A model generated the notes under the pieces. It ran no database searches. It was not told the origin of the DNA and saw only the letters and a list, made by a program, of their open reading frames with translations. Made by a program: the position numbers and the translations under genes. DNA of 64,000 nt from Sphagnum compactum (lineage: Eukaryota; Bryophyta; Sphagnopsida; Sphagnales), in assembly GCA_965153455.1 (NCBI GenBank), contig OZ234502.1, positions 15,097,495 through 15,161,494 on the forward strand, given 5' to 3'. Positions 58,401-64,000 of this stretch are shown here, in pieces. Each line of letters begins with the position of its first letter. Position 1 is the first letter of the stretch.

Positions 58401-58956
58401 TCTACACCCTTCAGACTGCTGAGACAATTGCCTGCAATAGATAGCCATTTCAAGCTGGTGCACATGGATATGCTCTGTCAAAAAAGGAGTATCACATGTT
58501 GTACATCAGTGCACATGCAAACGGGGGCTGCTATAGTGTCCAAGCTACTCAATTCGCGAGTGTGAGAGAATGAAGCAGGCAGTGTCTATTGTTGCAAAGT
58601 AATTTGTTAATTGATGGCAAGGTGAGAGGTAAAAGCTCTAAACCCTAACCCTAAAACGTCAGGAAATGAAGAAAGGAGATACTAACCTGCAGGCTCGGAA
58701 GGCGGTTGCCAGAGATGTCTAGACGAGTTAAGTTTTCACAAACATCCAGCTCCACCACCTGAACAAAGAAGCAGAAAAAATCCAAAAAGTCTCAGACCAG
58801 AGACTAGGGTTTTTCGAAGCGACAAGAAATCCGCAAACCAAGGGGACAAAGATAAACCTGATCGAAATCCCGATTGGGAATAGAAAGAGATTGGATGGTG
58901 GCACAGTCTGCACCATCGTTGAGCGCGGAGATCAGGGCTGCAGTCAAGCGAACCAT
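55486..58956 (-). CDS. SDS22-like leucine-rich repeat protein, ten exons
   Basis: Exons on the minus strand are 58858-58956, 58687-58758, 58382-58474, 58142-58223, 57510-57566, 57018-57082, 56730-56825, 56466-56552, 56129-56209 and 55486-56028. They total 1,275 bases, with compatible phases and GT-AG junctions, encoding 424 residues. It starts MVRLTAALISALNDG. LRRs follow: VVELDVCENLTRLDISGNRL, SLKWLSIAGNCLSSLKGVEL, VLNASKNSLSSILEVAGL, NLRALILNNNNITSL, NTLVLSHNPVCKLGKSV, LEELRLAHNKLS, ELPEELANNGHLCILDLGSN and LTNLNLHGNPIC. Then come an LRR cap (VKSLIPSLQIFDGRPLQP) and a ~150-residue low-complexity tail with basic runs (KKRPIVKKAKS, KPAKKKKSQK) that look like nuclear localisation signals. From memory it resembles the Arabidopsis At5g22320 type. 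Molecular role unknown, probably a protein-interaction scaffold. Confidence 0.88.
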
Positions 58957-60148
58957 AGCCTCTTCTGCGCAAACTCTAACCGGCCAAAAAAAACAAGCCC
59001 CCCTAGAACTCCATTGTGATCACTAGTGATCGGGGAAAATTTAGGGGATCACGACAGCAATTTCAATTCCGAAGCTGCCAGCAATATCTGCAAACCCTCA
59101 AACATACGAAACGATTTAAAGATTGCACCAAAAACAAGAGCAATTGGTAGTTCTCCTTCATTCGCCTGTGTAAGGTTCAGTGTTTAAGGCGAAGGAAATG
59201 GGTTTAGGGTTTAGAGTTTAGGGTGGGACACAGAAACCCTAGGTTTAGCCCACCAAGAAATTCACAGGGAGTTGTGGGAGAGAGATCGCATTGGGGTCGA
59301 CTTCTGACGCTCCCGAGAGAATTGCATTTGGTTCACTTGGGATGCTCTTGGATTGCGAGGAGCGAGAAAGAGAGAAATTGCCAACGTTTTCGCGAAGCAG
59401 CAGCAATGTCTTCATGAACAGTGCAGCAAGCGCAATTGCCATGTGCTGCAAGATCTGACTCTTTGCTCGACTGCAAAAGCAGTAGCAGCAGCAGCTCCAC
59501 CACTATATGGAGAAGAAGAGGGAGGTCGATCAGGAGGAGCTTGTTGTTACGTGTCTTCTGTGTGCAACCGCAATTCCACTTTACCCATCACCAACTTTTG
59601 CAGTAAACCGCACTTCTTCCCAGAGCGCACGGGATAGAAACAGCAGAGGTGGCACTCAGAGATCACTGCAATTGTTAGCTTTCTTCTATTATTCGTGTCT
59701 GTCTACTGCCTTCTTCTCTTACAGTGCTTTGTGGTTTTCTATGTGATCAAACTAAATGATTTGAAGGGAAGTTTTTCTGCAGTTCCTGGACATGAGAGAG
59801 ATAAACTTTGGTAGGAGTTCTTTTAGATCCATCGCAATGGTGGGATTACAGATCAGAGAAGGTAACTGAACATCAATCCTGTCAGAATTCACATGTTGAT
59901 GGAGCCATAACTGCTTTTGTTGGTGTCAATCTTGTTGCTCTCTCTTAAGCAGATGCAATATGCTGATTGAAAAGGTCAGCACAGCTTTCTCTGTTCTAAT
60001 GATAACATCTATGCCTGGAATGTGGAGAATGCATGGCTGATCAGCTTGATCTGGATTATTTTTGTAGACAAATGAGAGGCATCTGGACTTTACACGCACG
60101 CAGACAAGAGAAGTACTCTGGCTTGAGAGCTGACGAAAACTGCCATGG
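58957..60148. other. Upstream region of the LRR gene and flank of the PPR relic
   Basis: The stretch contains the LRR promoter and an unassigned GC-richer stretch (59340-59740). There, short frames on the plus strand (for example MQQAQLPCAARSDSLLDC) include an S-rich run and lack recognised domains. It might be a 5' exon or leader of the decayed PPR gene, but I found no junction to prove that. Confidence 0.4.
59195..59252 (-). promoter_or_regulatory. Telo-box-rich region upstream of the LRR gene
   Basis: GGGTTTAGGGTTTAGAGTTTAGGG is present in direct and near-inverted form with AAACCCTAGG, about 240-290 bases upstream of the LRR start codon. A similar AAACCCTAACCCTAAAAC sits in its second intron (about 58640). 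Telo-boxes mark growth-related plant promoters. Assignment to this gene is by position only. Confidence 0.4.
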
Positions 60149-61143
60149 GTGGCAGCAGAGGTGGCTGCACTGGCACCAGGCATTCTGCAATTGAACCCTT
60201 TTGCATGGATTCAGAAGCTTACAAAATATGTGAAGGATGGGCAACCGAAGAAAGCGATACAGCTTTTTCAAGAAAATGCAAGGAGAAGGAGTGAGTCCTT
60301 GTTCACTTTTGTTCAGGTGATTGCTGGTTTAGGAACACTTGAAGATGGCAGGCTTGTTCTAAGCAGCTTATTCAAACTGGTGGAAGTCTGATGTCTTTCT
60401 GGGAGTAGCTTGTTTTGACATGTAGGCAAAGTGTGGGAGCATTGAGCAGGCTTGGAGAGTGTTCAACAGGATGCCATCTCTAAATGACTGCCATGATATT
60501 AGGACATGTGAAATGTGACCAAGGGCAGAAGGCACTGGAACTATTTCAACAAATGCAACAGGAGGGTGTGTGACCAAACTCTGTTACTTTTGTGGGGGTG
60601 CTGAATGCATGTGCCACCATGGTTGCATTTGAAAAGAGCAAGTATGTTCATCAGCAGGTCATTCAAAGTGATTTGGAGTCTGATGTCTTTGCACGGGCAG
60701 TAGCTTGGTTGACATGTATGCAAAGTGTGGGAGCATTGAGGAAGCTTAGAGAGTGTTCAACAAGATGTCATCTCGTAATGTAGTAACTTGGGCTGTCATA
60801 CTTGGAGGATGTGCCATCCATGCATGGGCATGGTAAGGAAGCTCTTAAACATTCTGAACAGATGTGTGAAGAGGGTGTACAGCCAAATGATATCACTTTT
60901 GTTTGTCTTCTGTTGGCTTGTAGCCATGCAGGTTTGGTGGATGAAGGCATGTGCTGTCATGCTTCAATGGTCACAGACTATATAATTCCTGCAAAATTGG
61001 AACATTACACCTGTATGGTCGACCTTCTTGGCCATGCTGGCAATCTACAGGAGGCAGAGAATATGGTCATGGCAACCCCCATGACATCTTGCAATAAAGA
61101 GGAGAGAGAGAGCAATGGCCAAGGAGAGAGAAAGGGTGCCTAA
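60149..61143 (+). pseudogene. PLS-class pentatricopeptide repeat (PPR) gene relic
   Basis: PPR proteins bind organelle RNA and, with E/DYW tails, specify C-to-U editing. Segments in order are NPFAWIQKLTKYVKDGQPKK and AIQLFQ, FTFVQVIAGLGTLEDGRLV, MILGHVKCDQGQ-like and KALELFQQMQQEGV. Then a TGA precedes PNSVTFVGVLNACATMVAFE, followed by SLVDMYAKCGSIEEA, NVVTWAVILGGCAIH and EALKHSEQMCEEGVQPNDIT, and finally LACSHAGLVDEG, EHYTCMVDLLGHAGN and LQEAENM. Frames change at about 60280, 60390, 60700 and 60820, with in-frame stops near 60570 and 60750. The sequence ends abruptly after NMVMATPM, so the usual E/E+/DYW region is missing. The repeat style (KCGSIE, GQGQKALELF) is typical of bryophyte and fern PLS families. 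Confidence 0.8.
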
Positions 61144-64000
61144 ACAACACTGACAAGAGAACCATCAATTTTAGTTATTTCAAGGATTTCATTGAAGAAA
61201 TGGTTTCTCAAACCCTCAATAAATATGTTACTTAAAATTGCATTTACAATTATGTGTATATATGATCATATATTTTATTTTATTTTTCCTAGGTTTGAGC
61301 TATGTTTTTTGTGATTTCAATCATAATGAAATAAATTAAAATATATATATGACAAGCATAATGGTTATATGAAATTCTCTAAAGACCATTGTTGATAAAT
61401 GTAAAGTGATGATTGCTAACAGACTTTAGAAATTTTTTGAGAATTTTATGTATCTGACGAGGAATGCATTCATTTACAGAGATGTTTGATGGATTCAATC
61501 ATAAAAGGATTTAATGGGAATTAACTTTCTGGAGTAGAAAGAAAAAACTTGGACATTGGAACATACCGAAATCTTTACGTAAACTTTGATCCCATAAAAA
61601 AAATTTGAGTAATACTATAGACATCACATGCTAAGGGAGTTTAATTCCTTTTTTTTCCAAAGGGCATGAAAAATAAAAATAAAAATGCAATTTAATGAAA
61701 AAATGTAAAATTTATAATTCACTTCAATGTAAATAAGCTATTGATAATTGGATTATGATAATACATTTAAAATGTACTTAAAACATTCTCGACTTTAATA
61801 AAATATTATATTACTTGTAGCATTAAAAATACCTTTTTATTTCACATGCTTTATAAGATATACAAAGAGTCACCTCCTCAAGCTTATGGTTTGCCAAGTT
61901 TTTAAAACTTGCTCTAGTATAAAAATTGACCTTACTTGCTCTAGTAACCATATAACTACATGCAATGTTATATGGTAGTATTTTATTTTATTAGGTTTGT
62001 CCATTTATTCTGTTATTAGAACCATCCAAGGTTAACCTCCACACTAATTTGGATGAGATAGTGTCAGCATCTTGGAATGGTGTAAGTATTTAGTAAATTT
62101 GTCTTTTTTGGTGTGTCTTTGCTATCATAATTTTCCAATTCTTTGTTTGCATTGTGTTAATTGGTTTGGATGTTTTAGTTATATGTGTTGCATTTGTAAA
62201 AAAACATGTGAAAATTGGAAGATGATGCGAGTGAAACATAATAACATTCATGTTTTTCATATTTTGAGGTTTTAGACTATCATGCTAATGACAAATGATC
62301 ATGACAATTACATGAGGATGCTAATTCTTTTGAATTTCATTTGAACATCAAGTGTATCCAAAATTAAAATTCAAGAATAAATGGCACCATACAATGTCAT
62401 GATAAAAGTGGTAGAGTATATTTATGATAGACTAATTCATAAAATGTATGAAATGAATATATATTTATGTTTTCAAATTATAAAATTCATAAATAATAGT
62501 TTTTTGAAGGTTTTAATTACCAAAAAATGTGTTTTATTCATTAATTTCCATAAAATTGGAAGATTATTTTTTAAATAATATTTGGAATACAATCAATAAC
62601 TACTTTAAAAATATATCTTGCAACAAGGAGTACATAGAAAACATTAAAATCTATTATCTCAACTTACATAAATGATACAAATAATAATGGGGAGTTGGCT
62701 TCAAATAGGAAGCATCAAATAAATTTTACACCATAATATTTTGGAACATAGTAAGTTTTATTTTTAAAACATATTTTTCAATGTTTAAGTCCACAAAATA
62801 ACTTATTAGACATATTTATCCATTGAATAAAAGGATCAAACTTATCAATGTATGGTAGTACATTGATACACTTGTGGAATTTAAATTTGATTTGTATTGG
62901 TACATTTTTCAGTGAATATCCATTAACAAATAATACATTGTTAAAAATTAGGTATGACACCTAATTACCTTATTATCTTTGGCCAAGAAATGCTTGGATC
63001 ATTTTTTATTTTTTGTTCACCCTTATAAAAGGGCTTGGAATAGGGTCAATCACCTTTTAACACTTGGAATAAACATTGACAAAATTTGAATTTGTGATTC
63101 TAGCTCCAACTTTTTGTATTCAAGCGATAAACCTTTTATCACTTGAATAAACCTTTTAATGGAACAAACACTTTTTATGTCCTTTGAGTACAACATTCAC
63201 TTTGCCTTTTCAAATTTCTTCCTTTGCAAGTTTATTCATGGGTACATACATTACGGGTATGTTAACTTCTTGTGAAAGTCATGTCAAAGTCCCTAGGGGA
63301 AGTCATCATTTATATATTTATGGAACATGTGAGATAAAGGGGTATTTTTTTAGTATGCTATGATGTAATGGATTTTTTAAATTAAAATTGGGAATATTTT
63401 AAAAATATTCTATGTATATTTGCTTAATCCAATTCTAAAAGCATATCCACTAGATACGTCATAGCACCTTCATATTAATATGAGTAGTATGGTGGCATAG
63501 AAGCCCCTAATTCCCTAAAAATATGCCATTTATGGTGGGTAAATCTTCAACTTTAGCAAATGAATTCACTATTTTGAATTTGTTGAAATTTTCAATTAGC
63601 CTAGGTGTAGAACAGTAAATGGTACATCAATTTTGAAGTTGTACTTTTAAAGGTTTAGAGTTGAATGCATGATGGTATTTATCAATAAAATAAACTAATA
63701 TTTAAAGTGGAATTTTTCTCCCTATAGTGAAAATGTTTTAAACATGTTATTTGCATTTAATTAAATCATAAATTTTCCAATAAATTCCACCCTATATTTC
63801 ACATTATTTGGAAAATAATGGAAAAACATTCCCTTAGCAAGGTCCCCAAGGAGGGACAACATGTGCATTAAGGCCCCATATATAAGTTGATAATATTTTA
63901 TGTGTTGTTCATTTAGTATTAAACTTTTGGTAACTACATTGTTGATAATGTAAAAAACAATCATATACTTTCGATGCATGCAGGTCATTGAATCACCTTT
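61144..64000. other. AT-rich intergenic stretch, nothing recognised
   Basis: Very AT-rich DNA. The longest frames are under 80 residues and have no recognisable content. No repeats beyond simple A/T runs were noted. Confidence 0.5.

Overview
The window is plant nuclear DNA and most likely from a moss. Sphagnum or a close relative is my best guess, at moderate confidence, and it is inference. The supports are spliced plant genes (60S ribosomal protein eL15, an SDS22-like LRR protein), a TIR-NBS-LRR immune receptor, a HET-domain gene of the bryophyte type, a decayed PLS-class PPR gene, and a plant-type Helitron. No bacterial operon, tRNA, rRNA or CRISPR array is visible.

Layout. 1-23.6 kb is a nest of mobile and repetitive DNA. 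It holds several copies of a T-rich element, and three copies (A 1.06-3.9 kb, B 7.7-11.9 kb, C 19.2-21.9 kb) of a composite unit. The composite carries alpha/beta-hydrolase gene fragments, a 196-bp satellite and a glycine-rich coding stretch. Copy C is contiguous with a nearly intact Helitron (14.2-19.2 kb, minus strand), and copy B keeps a stub of the same Helitron. A MITE-like element and a 1.1-kb fold-back element follow. 24.1-28.6 kb is a TIR-NBS-LRR gene with resolvable introns, a single-base frameshift, and nine near-identical copies of a 48-residue double LRR. Its upstream sequence carries a tandem duplication of the TIR start and an open frame with a membrane segment. 28.6-32.3 kb shows no gene. 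32.3-34.7 kb is a broken HET-domain gene on the minus strand.

34.7-53.2 kb is AT-rich and gene-poor. Within it are two arrays of degenerate palindromes centred on GTGGCCAC (44.2-45.5 and 46.6-47.1 kb). Between and after them lies a decayed gene with two FCP1/NIF-like HAD phosphatase domains. The second domain is split by a 2.18-kb CACTA-like element with a 3-bp target duplication.

53.3-59 kb holds the two clearly functional housekeeping genes, both on the minus strand: eL15 (four exons, 204 aa) and an LRR protein (ten exons, 424 aa). Telo-box sequences lie upstream of both. 60.1-61.1 kb is a PPR pseudogene, and the rest is AT-rich intergenic DNA.

The genes do not form a pathway. The window contrasts a small euchromatic gene pair with a repeat-rich region holding fast-evolving gene families (TNL, HET, PPR, HAD-like). 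All coordinates and splice joins were read by eye, without alignment software.
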